Shown: positions 46,471-56,159, counted from the stretch's first letter. The stretch: 64,000 nt of DNA from CAWJAP01 sp963834365 (GCA_963834365.1 CAWIBS010000030.1:496001-560000), one strand, 5' to 3'. Notes: generated by a model not told the origin, from the sequence alone. A program made the numbers and translations.

Positions 46471-49379
46471 CTACCGGCTCGTGGGCATCTGGCGGCCGAA
46501 CTGGTCCAGCGCGTTAATCAACAGCGTGACGGAGCGGTCGGGTCTCTGCCCTGGCGGTACGTACCGAACGATGGCGGCGACGCGACTCGCATCGGACGCC
46601 ACCGAGTAGTACCTGATCTCGTTCCGGTTGTCGATCGGCTGCTTTGGACCAGACGCGCGGCTTCTCGGGCATGAATCGACCAGCGCTGGCCGAGTAAGGC
46701 GTCATCATGATCAGGCCGTCGGGGCTCTGGAAGAACAGCTCCTGTGGGTCGCGTGACCACTGGGGAAAATCGCCGCCGCTGGTCGAGACTTGCCACTTGC
46801 GCCCGTCGTCAGGGAAGGCCCGGACGTAGATCTCACGGCGCCCCGACTCGTCCGAGGAATAGGCCACCCATCGACCGTCGGCCGAGAACGTGATCACCGT
46901 TCGTCGAACGACGTGATGAGGAACGGTTCCGGCGTCGATGCACGCAGCCCCGAGCCGTCAATCCGCACCGGCACGGTCCACAGGTTCCAGTACTCCCGTG
47001 CTGAAGCGTTGAGCTCTTCAAACGACAGGCGTTGACCGTCACCGCTGAACGAGTGCGGGAGTTGTACGTGCTTCGTCCTCGTCAGAACCTGCGGCGGGGT
47101 TCCGCCGTCGGACCGGACCCACGAGAGACCCTCCAGGTGGCGGAAGACGATGAAGCGGTCGTCTGGCGTCCAGAGTGGAACGGACGCGTCAATCACCAGG
47201 CGCGTACGAGTCTCGCGGCCGATGTCGTGGATCCACACATCGCCGCCGAGCACGAACGCGAGCCGGCTGCCGTCGTGCGAGAGATGGAGCCACTCGTACC
47301 CTCCAGGCTCGGCCAGCAACGGCCGGATCGCGCCCGAGTTGTCGAGCCAGTTCACGGTCGCATGGTCCTGGACCCGGTACACCCACGTCCCCGTCCGTGA
47401 GGCATCGAAGCTGGCGAATCCGAACATGTCGCTGGACGCCACCTGCTCGAGAATCGGGAACGGGGCGCCGCGAAGTTCGAGTCGATCCGGATCGAACACC
47501 GCGGCAAACATCGACGCACCTCGCCGGAACACGAGGTAGCCCGTCCCGTCTGCGGCCTGAACGAACCGTCCGAAACTCGCATTCTCCAGGAGCGTCTTCC
47601 GCCGGCCGTCGGCGAGCGACAGAACTTCGATGCGCGCCTTGTCGAACCACGTCTGGCAGCGTGTGACTGGTGAACAGCACGGCATTCCGGCCCGGCAATC
47701 GCTGCGGCCAGCGATGCGTGAATTCACCCGGTGCGAGACGTGTGAGCGGTTCGGGCGGCCCTCCCGCAGCCGGGACGCGAGCCAGGCCCTCCAGTCTGTT
47801 CAGAGCGGCGACGATGACCTCGTCTTCGCCCCAGGTGCCGCCGCGCCCGGCGGGGGCGTCGCAAATCGTGACGACGGGGCCGCCATCCAGGCTGATGCGT
47901 TTGAGCTTGTCATGGGCAAAGAACGCGAGGGACGTGCTGTCCGGAGAAAAGAAGAAGTTCAGGGCTCCGTCCGTGCCCTCGAGCGCGATCGAGGCGGACT
48001 GATCGAGCCGCCGCGTGAACAGGCGGCCGTTCGACATGAAGACCAGCCGCTCACCGTTCGGCGAAATGCCGACGTCTGGTCCCGCCTGCGATCGCGACAA
48101 CTCCACGCCCAGGTCGACGTCGAGACGCATGACGGCCGGCCTCGCGGGGACGGGAGTCGTCGCCGGCCACCACCACCACGCGCCAGCCGCGCCAGCCACG
48201 ACGACTGCGGCGGCTGCCGTTCTCCAGCGCCGCGACGTGACGAGGCCAGCGCGCGCACCAGCGGCGCGCCGGGCTGGTCGACGCGCGTGAGCTTGCGGCA
48301 GGCGCACCGGCCCGCTGGGGTCGAGCGCGCCGCCAGGGCGTCTTCGATCTCGAGTCGTGCATCCCCGACGTCGCGCAGCCGTCGCGCGGATCTTTCTCGA
48401 GGCACCGCCGGATGAGGCGGTGGATGGCTGCCGGTGTCGTCTGAGGCAGCGCGCTCCACGTCGGCTCGTGTTCGATCACGGCCGCCAGCGTGTCGGTCAC
48501 CGACTCGCCCTCGAAGACGGCGCGGCCCGCGAGCATCTCGTACAGCACGCACCCGAACGCCCAGACATCGGTTCGCTTGTCGACCGGCTTGCCCCGCGCC
48601 TGCTCGGGACTCATGTAGGCCGGCGTACCGGCGACCAGGCCTTCCCGCGTCCCGGCGAGCGACGGTGTCGGCGTGGGAGCGGGCGTTCCGTCCCGCGCCG
48701 TCAGCTTCGCCATGCCGAAGTCGAGAACCTTCACGGCCCCGTCTGTGGTGATCTTGATGTTGGCGGGCTTCAGGTCGCGATGGACGATGCCGCTGTCGTG
48801 CGCGCACTCCAGCGCCAGCGCGATCTGGCACGCCAGCCGCAGCGCCTCGTCCACCGGCAGCGGACCACGCTCCAGCCGTTCAGCGAGCGTCTCGCCCTCC
48901 ACCAGCTCGAGCACGAGCCCGCGCCGTCCGTCGGCCTCCGCGAGACCGTGAATCGTCGCGATCTGAGGGTGGTTCAGCGCCGCGAGGACGCGCGCCTCGC
49001 GGTCGAACCGCGTCCGGCGATCCGGATCGTCCAGCCAGCCAGCCGGCAGGATCTTGATCGCGACCGGCTTGCCAATCTGCATGTCGAGCGCGCGGTAGAC
49101 CCTCGCCTGTCCGCCCCCGCCCAGCAGCGACTCGATCCGGTAGACGCCGAGCGTCGTTCCGGGCGTTAACTCAGGCTCCTCATCCAGTTGGCCGTCGCCG
49201 AGACCGCTTCCGAACCGGGCGGGCGCCGCCCGATGCGCGGCGAGCATCGCCTCCACCTCGGCCCGCAGTGTCGGGTCTCCGTCACAGGCTTCGGCCAGAA
49301 ACGCCCCGCGGGCATCGGTATCCCGCGCGATGGCGGCATGAAAGATCGCGGTGATCGCGTTCCAGCGGTCAGGCGTCAT
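46471..49379 (-). CDS. Ser/Thr protein kinase with C-terminal propeller, STPK-3 (frame changes inside)
   Basis: ATG at 49379: TPDRWNAITAIFHAAIARDTDARGAFLAEACDGDPTLRAEVEAMLAAHRAA is the N-terminal helical region usual in sigma-linked kinases; then YRIESLLGGGGQARVYRALDMQIGKPVAIKILPAGWLDD, HDSGIVHRDLKPANIKITTDGAVKVLDFGMAKLT, VAGTPAYMSPEQARGKPVDKRTDVWAFGCVLYEML. The glycine loop reads GGGGQARVY rather than GAGGMGEVY. Membrane span AAAVVVAGAAGAWWWWPATTPVP near 48190, then a propeller (GISPNGERLVFMS, FSPDSTSLAFFAHDKLK, LSHDGSRLAFVLGGDVWIHD, FSADGRWVAYSSDESGRREIYVRAF) ending INALDQFGRQMPTSR. Frame changes near 48370, 48240, 47660, 46905 and 46640. Divergent from HExxH copy 1. Confidence 0.9.
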
Positions 49380-49507
49380 TGCCAGGCCAATAGTAGCGCC
49401 CTCGTCCCTCCCGGCACGTGAGCAAGTCCCGGGCATCTTCTCGCGTCCCGCTCAGGAGGCCAGCACCCGGCCTCTCGAGGAGCGTGGGCGATGCGACGGA
49501 TTCTGGC
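49357..49507. repeat. 151-bp direct repeat, left copy (STPK-3 start and divergent leader)
   Basis: Almost identical over 151 bp to 50152-50302. It contains the first eight codons of STPK-3 (minus strand, MTPDRWNA), the divergent intergenic region, and ATGCGACGGATTCTGGC. A small hairpin GAGGCC-AGCACCC-GGCCTC lies inside it. In this copy the ATGCGACGG frame stops after 17 codons, and the HExxH gene begins again at 49592. Confidence 0.9.
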
Positions 49508-49591
49508 TGAGACCGCCTGCCTCGGGCCTCCTCGTTTCCCGTGACCCCTCGCGCCGATTGTGCCCGGCGCCGGGCCATCAGGAGGCTCGAG

Positions 49592-50135
49592 ATGCGTGCT
49601 TCCTCATGCGCGCGCCACTCGGGATGGCCGGTCGTGGCCGTTGCTGTCCTCGGCTGCTGCGCCACGCACGTCGTCGCGGCTGGCCCACGAGACGTCCGGA
49701 CAATCCGCACCGCTAGCCGGGTCGGCGCCGGCCTGGCCCTGCCGGCTCGTCATCGCCCCCGACCTGAGAACGAGCGTGGAGCTCGCGTGGGCGCGATCGC
49801 CGACGTTCCGGGCCCAGTGCGAGCGGCTCGCCGCCGCAGGCATCCTGGTAGTGCTGCGCCGGGCCGCTTCGGTGCAAGCGCCGCGGCGGGCCGAATCGCT
49901 GATCGGCGTCGCTGCGGATGGCGTCACGGTCGCTCGCGTGCTCGTCCCGCTCAATGCCGAAACCGTCGAGCTCATCGCGCACGAGTTGGAGCACGTCCTG
50001 GAATACCTCGACGGAGTGAGCGATCGCCACCGGTCAGGTGTCACGCTGGGCGACGGATATGAGACCGAGCGTGCCATCAAGGCCGGTCTGCGTGTGGCGC
50101 GCGAGGTCAGCGCGAGCGCGCAGGCAGTGCGTTGA
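49592..50135 (+). CDS. Small secreted HExxH protein, copy 1 (frame change inside)
   Basis: ATG at 49592 has AGGAGG 7 bases upstream. Signal peptide SGWPVVAVAVLGCCATHVVAA. After a frame change near 49735 it continues CRLVIAPDLRTSVELAWARSPTFRAQCERLAAAGILVVLRRA, then VARVLVPLNAETVELIAHELEHVLEYLDGVSD and GYETERAIKAGLRVAREVSASAQAVR. HELEH is a zinc-binding HExxH; the downstream ETERA Glu, 27 residues on, could be the third ligand. About 180 residues. Divergent from STPK-3. No known family is recognised; a zinc peptidase is the natural guess, with the substrate unknown. Confidence 0.78.
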
Positions 50136-50151
50136 GCGCACTGGTTCGGAA

Positions 50152-50302
50152 GCGTTCCAGCGGTCAGGCGTCATCGCCAGGCCAATAGTAGCGCCCTCGT
50201 CCCTCCCGGCACGTGAGCAAGTCCCGGGCATCTTCTCGCGTCCCGCTCAGGAGGCCAGCACCCGGCCTCTCGAGGAGCGAGGACGATGCGACGGATTCTG
50301 GC
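50152..50302. repeat. 151-bp direct repeat, right copy (orphan STPK-3 start)
   Basis: Second copy of the 151-bp repeat. On the minus strand it still carries ATG and MTPDRWNA of the kinase, but then runs into unrelated sequence (SEPVRSTHCLRARA), so it is a broken duplicate of the kinase 5' end. On the plus strand it supplies the leader, GAGGAGCGAGGACG ribosome site and first codons of HExxH copy 2. Confidence 0.9.
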
Positions 50303-50900
50303 GACCGTGGGGTTGGTGGCGTTGATTTCGACCGGCGTGAACGCGAGCCGCGGACAAGATGAGCCACGGACAGATCTGACGAGATCGGACGAGGGGTCAG
50401 CCACGGACAGACCTGACAGAGTGGCGACGAGAACCGGACGGGCAGATCGTCGAGGCAGCGCAGCGCCGCCAACTCCCTGGCCGTCCCAGCTGCTGATCTC
50501 CGGGGATCTGCGTGAGTTTGCAGAGCTGGCGTGGAATCACTCGGCCACCTTCCGCGATCAATGCCGGCAGCTCGGTGCGGCGCGAGCCGTGGTGATCGTG
50601 CGGTCGTCACAAGAGACATTCAGAGCAAAGGCTCGGATCGGGCTTTCCGCGGACGGTGTGACGGTGGCGCACGTCAGCGTGCGTCGAAGTCCCCTGGCGG
50701 TGGAGCTCATTGCCCACGAGCTCGAACACGTGTTGGAGCGCACTGAAGGCATCAACTACCTGTTGCAGACCACGCGCCCACACTCAGGCGTTTCACGGTC
50801 GGCCTCCGGGTTCGAGACCAGGCGAGCCGACGATGCCGGTCGCCGCGTCGCCGAGGAGGTGCGCGCGGCGACTCGAGCGCACGCAGGAAGCGAGCAATGA
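50286..50900 (+). CDS. Small secreted HExxH protein, copy 2 (intact)
   Basis: 204 residues, no frame fault, so it is the best reference for the family. Signal peptide MRRILATVGLVALISTGVNA; a variable, hydrophilic linker (residues 22-60) built from short repeats; then WPSQLLISGDLREFAELAWNHSATFRDQCRQLGAARAVVIVRSS, VRRSPLAVELIAHELEHVLERTEGINYLLQ with HELEH at residues 144-148, and GFETRRADDAGRRVAEEVRA with the candidate third ligand Glu177. It differs from copy 1 by about half of its residues, so the duplication is old or fast-evolving although the leaders are nearly identical. Exported; probable zinc peptidase by motif only. Confidence 0.82.
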   Translation: MRRILATVGLVALISTGVNASRGQDEPRTDLTRSDEGSATDRPDRVATRTGRADRRGSAAPPTPWPSQLLISGDLREFAELAWNHSATFRDQCRQLGAARAVVIVRSSQETFRAKARIGLSADGVTVAHVSVRRSPLAVELIAHELEHVLERTEGINYLLQTTRPHSGVSRSASGFETRRADDAGRRVAEEVRAATRAHAGSEQ

Positions 50901-51123
50901 CGGACCCGCGACGTCAGAGCGCCCGGCGCCAGGAACACGTAAGTGCCTACGTGGCGCGTAAGACGGTCGCGCTTTGACGCGGGCGCCGGCGCGGTCAACG
51001 CGGTCACAAATCCAAGGCACCGCCCTTGCAACCCACGTGGCGCCCTGGCGTTCCGGCGCGCGAGGGCGGGCGCCGAGATCACGGCGCCCCGCCGGTCCAC
51101 TGCCGGGCGAGGAGCCTAGAGCC

Positions 51124-51673
51124 ATGACGAGGAAGAGAGAGCTCGCAACGCTGACGGCACTGTTGACGGCTGTGTGTCTGAGCGGCGTGGCCGCGTCGGA
51201 CGACGACGATCGGCGGCGGTTTTCGGCGGTGCTCCAGCCGCACCAGGAAGTGCCGGTCGTGTCGTCGGAGGCGCGGGGCGCCATCAAGCTCGAGATCGAC
51301 GAGGACGCCGGGGAGATCGCGTATGAGCTGTCGTACTCCGGCCTTCTGACCCCCGTCGCCCAGGCGCACATCCACATCGCGCAGCGCAACGTCAACGGCG
51401 GTATCGCGCTCTGGCTGTGCCAGGGCACGTCGCCGTCGCCGATCGCGACGACGCCGCACATGTCCGCAGGAAGGCAGCGTCAGCGGCGTGCTCAAGGCTG
51501 CCGACGTGGTGGCGATCGGCGGCGCCAACATCGGTCAACAGATCGCGGCGGGCGACTTCGCCGAGGTGGTCGCGCTCATCCGCCAGGGGCTGGCGTATGC
51601 GAACGTGCACACCGCAGCGAGCACCGGCGGCGAGATTCGCGGCCAGATCCGGCCGGGCCGCGGCGACAGGTAG
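51124..51673 (+). CDS. Secreted CHRD-domain protein (frame change inside)
   Basis: Signal peptide LATLTALLTAVCLSGVAA, then FSAVLQPHQEVPVVSSEARGAIKLEIDEDAGEIAYELSYSGLLTPVAQAHIHIAQRNVNGGIALWLC, and after an extra base near 51463 the ending GSVSGVLKAADVVAIGG, GEIRGQIRPGRGDR. AHIHxxxxxxNGGIxxxL and NVHTxxxxxGEIRGQI are the marks of CHRD domains, first named in chordin. Function in bacteria is unknown; a single exported domain of about 180 residues. GAGGAG lies 10 bases before the ATG. Convergent with the PQQ dehydrogenase. Confidence 0.88.
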
Positions 51674-51708
51674 GTCCGTCCGCCTTCAACCAGCGTCCCG
51701 TGTGTTGA

Positions 51709-51733
51709 CGTAGTGTCCGGCTTCAGCCGGACC
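51709..51733. repeat. Dispersed repeat family A, single copy
   Basis: A complete 25-bp copy with hairpin GTCCGGC-TTCA-GCCGGAC in the 88-bp gap between the convergent CHRD gene and the PQQ dehydrogenase. Same orientation and context as the copies at 19635 and 28953. Confidence 0.85.
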
Positions 51734-51761
51734 CAGGAGTGAATGCGGGTGTACCAGCCTG

Positions 51762-53913
51762 CTAACGGGCTGCCTCGGCGGCGTAGAGCATCGCGGCCTG
51801 CCTCGCGACGTAGGCGCGAATCAGCTCCGCGTCCTCGGCAGACGACGTACTTCCCGAAGCGCGGCATTCCCAGCGGCGCCAGCTCGCCGTCGACGACCGA
51901 CGCGCCGCCAGGCGACGGCATCCTGGAGCCGTGATCGATCGGCGCAGATCGGGAAGGACGCCGCCGGTCATCGCGGCCACACCGTGGCACACCGTGCAGT
52001 TGCGCTTCGTAGAGGAGCGCGCCGCGGCTGTAGGCCTCGGCGCTGACCGGCATCGCCGGCGGCTTGGGCATCGGCGCCTTCTGCAGATTGACGCGCCGGC
52101 CGCGGCGCGCGTGCCGCCCAGCTTGAACGCGTACACGCGCCCGTTGAGGGTGTTGCCCTCCGCGCGGCGACGAAAGCCGTCGATGAGGAAGAACGAGCCG
52201 CCGTAGCCGCCGAGCACGGCGACGTACTGCTCGCCGCCAATCTCGTAGCTGATCGGACCGGCCAGCGTCGCCGCCTGGTTGTCGGTGGACCAGAGCGTCT
52301 TTCCGGTCCTGGCGTCGAGCGCCAGGAACTGGCCGTCGCCGGTGCCCTGGAACACGAGCCCGCCGGCGGTGGCGAGCGTCCCGCCGTTCCACGGGCCCGC
52401 GCCTGTCCGAGCGCCAGACCTCGCGCTGCGCGACCGGGTCCCACGCGAGCAGCATCCCCTTCGAGGCGCTCTTGATCGCCGCGCGCACGGCCGCATCGTC
52501 GGGGAGCGGGTCGATGGTGATCCCGAGATTGCTAGAACCCCGGCCGCGTGACGGGATTCGCGTCGTGCGCGTAGCCGAAGGCCATGTCCTGTGCCGGCAG
52601 ATAGACCAGGCCCGTCTGCGGGCTGAACGCCATCGGGTGCCAGTTGTGCGCGCCGGACGGACCGGGGCGGACCAGCGCGGCTGCCCGGGGTAGCGGCTTC
52701 GGGGTTCTCGACCGGGCGGCCCGTCGCCGAGTCGACGGCGTACGCCCAGCTGATAGGCAGTCCGGCCGGCGTGTCTCTTCGCCGGAGACATCGGCAGAAA
52801 GGGCCGGGCGGAGATCAGCTGGCCGTTCTCGCGATCCACGACGTAGAAGAAGCCGTTCTTCGGCGCCTGCATCGCGACCTTCCGGGGCTTGCCGTCGATC
52901 GTGAGCTCGGCAAGGACGATGGGCTGCGTGGCGGTGTAGTCCCAGGTCTCGCCCGGCGTGGTCTGGTAGTGCCACTTGTAGGCGCCGGTGGCGGCGTCGA
53001 GCGCGACGATCGACGAGAGGAACCAGGTTGTCGCCGCCGCCGGGCGATCGGAGCTGCTGGTTCCACGGCGAGCCGTTGCCGACGCCGACGATCAGCTGAT
53101 TGAAGTCCGGGTCGTAGACGATCGCGTCCCAGACGGTGCCGCCGCCGCCGAGCGTCCACCACTGCCCGTTCCACGTCGCGGCGGCTCTGGCCATGACGGG
53201 ATCGGAGGCGGCGTTGTCCGGTCCCTTCGACGGATCGCCGGGGACGGTGTAGAAGCGCCATCGCAGCTTGCCGGTGCTGGCCTCGTAGGCGGAGACGTAG
53301 CCGCGCACGCCGTACTCCGCGCCGCCGTTGCCGATGTAGACGAGGCCGTTGGCGGCGCGCGGCGCGCCGGTGATGGTGTAGGGCTGCGACTGATCGACCG
53401 TGACCGTCTCCCAGACCACCGATCCGGTCTTCGGCGTCGAGCGCGACGAGCCGGCCGTCGATGACGCCGACGAACACCTTGCCGTCGTAGACCGCGACGC
53501 CGCGGTTCACCACGTCGCAGCAGGCCTTGGCGCCGACCGCGCGATCGACCTTCGGGTCGTACACCCACCGCTCCTGCCCGGTGGCCGGCATCGAGGGCAT
53601 AGACGAGGCTCCAGGCGGAGGTGACGTACATCACGCCGTCGACGACCAGCGGCGTCGCCTGTGCGCCGCGATTGGTCTTCAGCTCGTAGGTCCAGGCGAG
53701 CCCGAGCTGCCCGACCGTCTCGGTGGCTGACCTTGGTGAGCGGGCTGAAGCGCTGCTCGCCGTAGGTGCGGCCGTGGGTGAGCCAGCTGCCGGGCTCCGT
53801 GTCGGCGCGAGGATCCGCTGCGTGTCGACGGGTACGGGCTGGGGAGTGCTGGTCGAGCAGGCAGCGACGGCGAGCGTGGCGAACGCGACGACAGCCAAGC
53901 GGCTCGTGGTCAT
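51762..53913 (-). CDS. PQQ-dependent alcohol dehydrogenase with C-terminal cytochrome c domain (frame changes inside)
   Basis: Periplasmic quinoprotein oxidising alcohols and passing electrons to its own heme. ATG at 53913 starts a lipoprotein-type signal (LAVVAFATLAVAACS). Propeller blades: GLAWTYELKTNRGAQATPLVVDGVMYVTSAWS, AKACCDVVNRGVAVYDGKVFVG with the adjacent Cys pair that forms the vicinal disulfide next to PQQ, KLRWRFYTVPGDPSKG, GGGTVWDAIVYDPDFNQLIVGVGNGSPWN, WDYTATQPIVLAELTIDGKPRKVAMQAPKNGFFYVVDRENG, WNGGTLATAGGLVFQGTGDGQFLALDA. The C-terminal cytochrome c has CTVCHG as its CxxCH. Frames change near 53780, 53600, 53430, 53015, 52760, 52535, 52405 and several times below 52120. About 715 residues. 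Seven bp downstream of a small secreted protein gene. Confidence 0.9.
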
Positions 53914-53920
53914 GGAAGAC

Positions 53921-54726
53921 CTAGTACTTCGATGCGTACGCCGTGATCTGCCACAGTTCGTCGCGATGCGCGCCGCCAACGAGAATCTCGCGGCCGGCCT
54001 GGGCGCGCGCATCCCGCTCGGCGGGCGACGCGGCCTGAGCCGCGGCTGTTGCGGCTTCCGCCATCTTGTCGAGGCCGTCGGCGGTCGGCACGAGGTACCA
54101 CCGCACGCGGATGTTCGGGTCGACCGTGTGGATGTATTCCGTGTCGATGCCGAACGTCGTCAGGACCCCACTGGTGAAGAGCGGTTCGAAATCGGTCTGA
54201 CCGTCTTCTCGAAGCGCTCGTTGTACACCTGCATCTTCCCGGGCTGTATCTGGTCGATGGCGACTTGCATGAAGCCGCTCGTGAGCTTCGTGGTCCGTCC
54301 GCGCACGACGCGCGATCTCACCAGCTTGTCCTCATGCTTGGTCCCGGCAAAGTCCGTGTCCCCACGGCGGCGTTCCGCCGCCGGCAGCTTGTCATTGGCC
54401 GCCAGTATGGCCGCCAGGGCCTTCTCGAGACCGGCGATCGTCCGGCTGCTGTACCAGGTGCTGTGCGTGTAGCCCTCAGCCGTGTGCACCGCAGCCGACA
54501 CCACGCCGTACTCGGTGATCACACCGTCGGCGAGCAGCTTCTCGAGGACGGGCAGCGTGTTCTTCTTGATGTCCTCGGTATAGGCCTCCCAGTTGGGACG
54601 CGCGATCTGCCAGTTGGCGATGCGCGAATACACCATCGTCCCGTCCGGGGCCTGCGCCTTGCCAGGCGAGGCCAGGACCGTCACGCCGACCACGATCAAC
54701 AGGGCGTTCCTCACGTGAGATCTCAT
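53921..54726 (-). CDS. Secreted protein of unknown function upstream of the PQQ dehydrogenase (frame change inside)
   Basis: ATG at 54726 with GGAGGAG 7 bases upstream. Signal peptide NALLIVVGVTVLASPGKAQA, then SRIANWQIARPNWEAYTEDIKKNTLPVLEKLLADGVITEYGVVSAAVHTAEGYTHSTWYSS and MQVAIDQIQPGKMQVYNERFEKTV; after a frame change near 54175 it ends GVLTTFGIDTEYIHTVDPNIRVRWYLVPTADGLDKMAEAATAAAQ and ELWQITAYASKY. The two halves look like a repeated ferredoxin-like (dimeric alpha/beta barrel) unit, an impression only. I do not recognise a named family. Only 7 bp separate it from the dehydrogenase, so they should act together in the periplasm. Confidence 0.75.
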
Positions 54727-54782
54727 CTGTTCTCCTCCAGTGAAGCGCATTCTGGTGTAGTATCCGGTTATTGTCCAGCTAG

Positions 54783-56159
54783 GTGACGCGCGTGCACCGG
54801 CACCCATCCGATCGCATCACGCGGTTCTCGCACGGCCTCGGCACCCTCGTTCCCGACGCGACGTCCGCGTCGGTGATCCTGCTGCTGATCGTCGCCATCG
54901 CCGCTCTGGCGTACGGCAACTCGCCATCCGCCGTCGCAGGCGCGTACTACCGCGGCCTCTGGATGCTGCTGCCGTTCACGATGCAGATGACGCTCATCCT
55001 GATCCTGAGCGCCGTCGTGAGCACCACGCCCCTCTTCCGCCGGATCGTCATGGCGCTGGCCCGGAGGCCACGCACCCTCATGCAGGTCATCGCGATGAGC
55101 GTCGCGCTGGCCGCCGCGCTCTCGTACTTCTACTGGGGCCTGGGCATCGCGCTTTCGCCGCTGATTGCCATTCACTTCAGCGCCGCGGCCGAAGAGAAGG
55201 GCATCCCGGTGGACTTCCCGTTTCTCCTCGCCACCGTGTGCGCGGCCCAATCGGTCTGGCAGTTCGGGCTCTCGGCGAGCGCGCCTCTCCTGATGGCGTC
55301 ACCGGGCCACTTCCTCGAGAGCACGACCGGGGTGATGGATCTGCGGTCCACCATCTGGTCAACGCCCGCCCTGCTGATGGTGATGGTGTTTCCCGTCTGC
55401 CTGATCCTGCTGGCACGTCTGCTCATGCCGCTGCATCGCGTGCCGCTCTCGCAGTTCCCCGAGGCCCGCGCGCTCGCGTCCACGCCGGGCGAGTCGTCCG
55501 CGCCGGGACACGGCGAATCCACGACGGCCGGCTTTGCGGGCTGGGCGGAGCGATCCCCGCTCGTCACCGGCGTGCTCGTCGCAGCCCTGCTGTCGTGGCT
55601 CTTTCACCACTTCGTGACACGGCGGGCCAGCCTCGACCTGAACGCCATGAACACGATGCTGCTGGCGGTCGCGTTCATGCTGAATCGCAACGTGTCGGCC
55701 TTCTCTCACGCCATCCGGAACGCCGTCATCGTCTGCTGGCCGGTCATCGTGCTGTATCACCTGTATGGCGGCGTCGCGGGCCTCCTGCAGTTCACGACGG
55801 TCGGCGAACGCTTCGCGGGAGCCTTTGCCGCCTGGTCCACGCCGTTGACCTTCCCGTTCCTGACCGCTGCCGCCAGCTCGATTGTCGCCATCTTCATCCC
55901 GTCGAGCGGCGGGCAGTGGGTCGTCCAGGGGTTTGTGACGTCGCGCGCCGCCGCACAAGTGGGCACGACCGCGGAGCACGGCCTCCTTGCCTTGAGCGTC
56001 GGCGATCAGGTGGGCAACCTCGTGTCTCCCTTCTGGCCGGTGTTGCTGGCGGGCATCGCGCGCGTGGACTTCCGCACGTTCTTCGGCTACGGCGTGGTGT
56101 TCGCCGTCCTCTGGTTCGTGATCGGCGTCACCATCATGACCCTCGTCCCTCCCGGCTGA
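54783..56159 (+). CDS. atoE: Short-chain fatty acid transporter, AtoE family
   Basis: 458 residues, intact, strongly hydrophobic with about 10-12 spans (TSASVILLLIVAIAALAYG, GLWMLLPFTMQMTLILILSAVV, LMQVIAMSVALAAALSYFYWGLGIALSPLIAI, LLMVMVFPVCLILLARLLM). The AtoE signature is seen at FLTAAASSIVAIFIPSSGGQWVVQGFV and GDQVGNLVSPFWPVLLAGIARVDFRTFFGYG. In E. coli AtoE takes up acetoacetate/short-chain acids. The listed GTG start at 54783 has no clear ribosome site. It is divergent from the small secreted protein/PQQ dehydrogenase pair; link to alcohol or acid oxidation is an inference. Confidence 0.88.
   Translation: MTRVHRHPSDRITRFSHGLGTLVPDATSASVILLLIVAIAALAYGNSPSAVAGAYYRGLWMLLPFTMQMTLILILSAVVSTTPLFRRIVMALARRPRTLMQVIAMSVALAAALSYFYWGLGIALSPLIAIHFSAAAEEKGIPVDFPFLLATVCAAQSVWQFGLSASAPLLMASPGHFLESTTGVMDLRSTIWSTPALLMVMVFPVCLILLARLLMPLHRVPLSQFPEARALASTPGESSAPGHGESTTAGFAGWAERSPLVTGVLVAALLSWLFHHFVTRRASLDLNAMNTMLLAVAFMLNRNVSAFSHAIRNAVIVCWPVIVLYHLYGGVAGLLQFTTVGERFAGAFAAWSTPLTFPFLTAAASSIVAIFIPSSGGQWVVQGFVTSRAAAQVGTTAEHGLLALSVGDQVGNLVSPFWPVLLAGIARVDFRTFFGYGVVFAVLWFVIGVTIMTLVPPG

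Noticed and set aside
49491..49544. ATGCGACGG start as the beginning of HExxH copy 1
   Set aside because: It stops after 17 codons; ATG at 49592 has an AGGAGG site and a signal peptide in the frame that leads into the conserved part.
50355..50430. Repeated ACGGACAGA-TCTGAC wording, also near 59211, as a possible regulatory array
   Set aside because: The copies are short, irregular and partly within coding sequence; too little structure to call a site.
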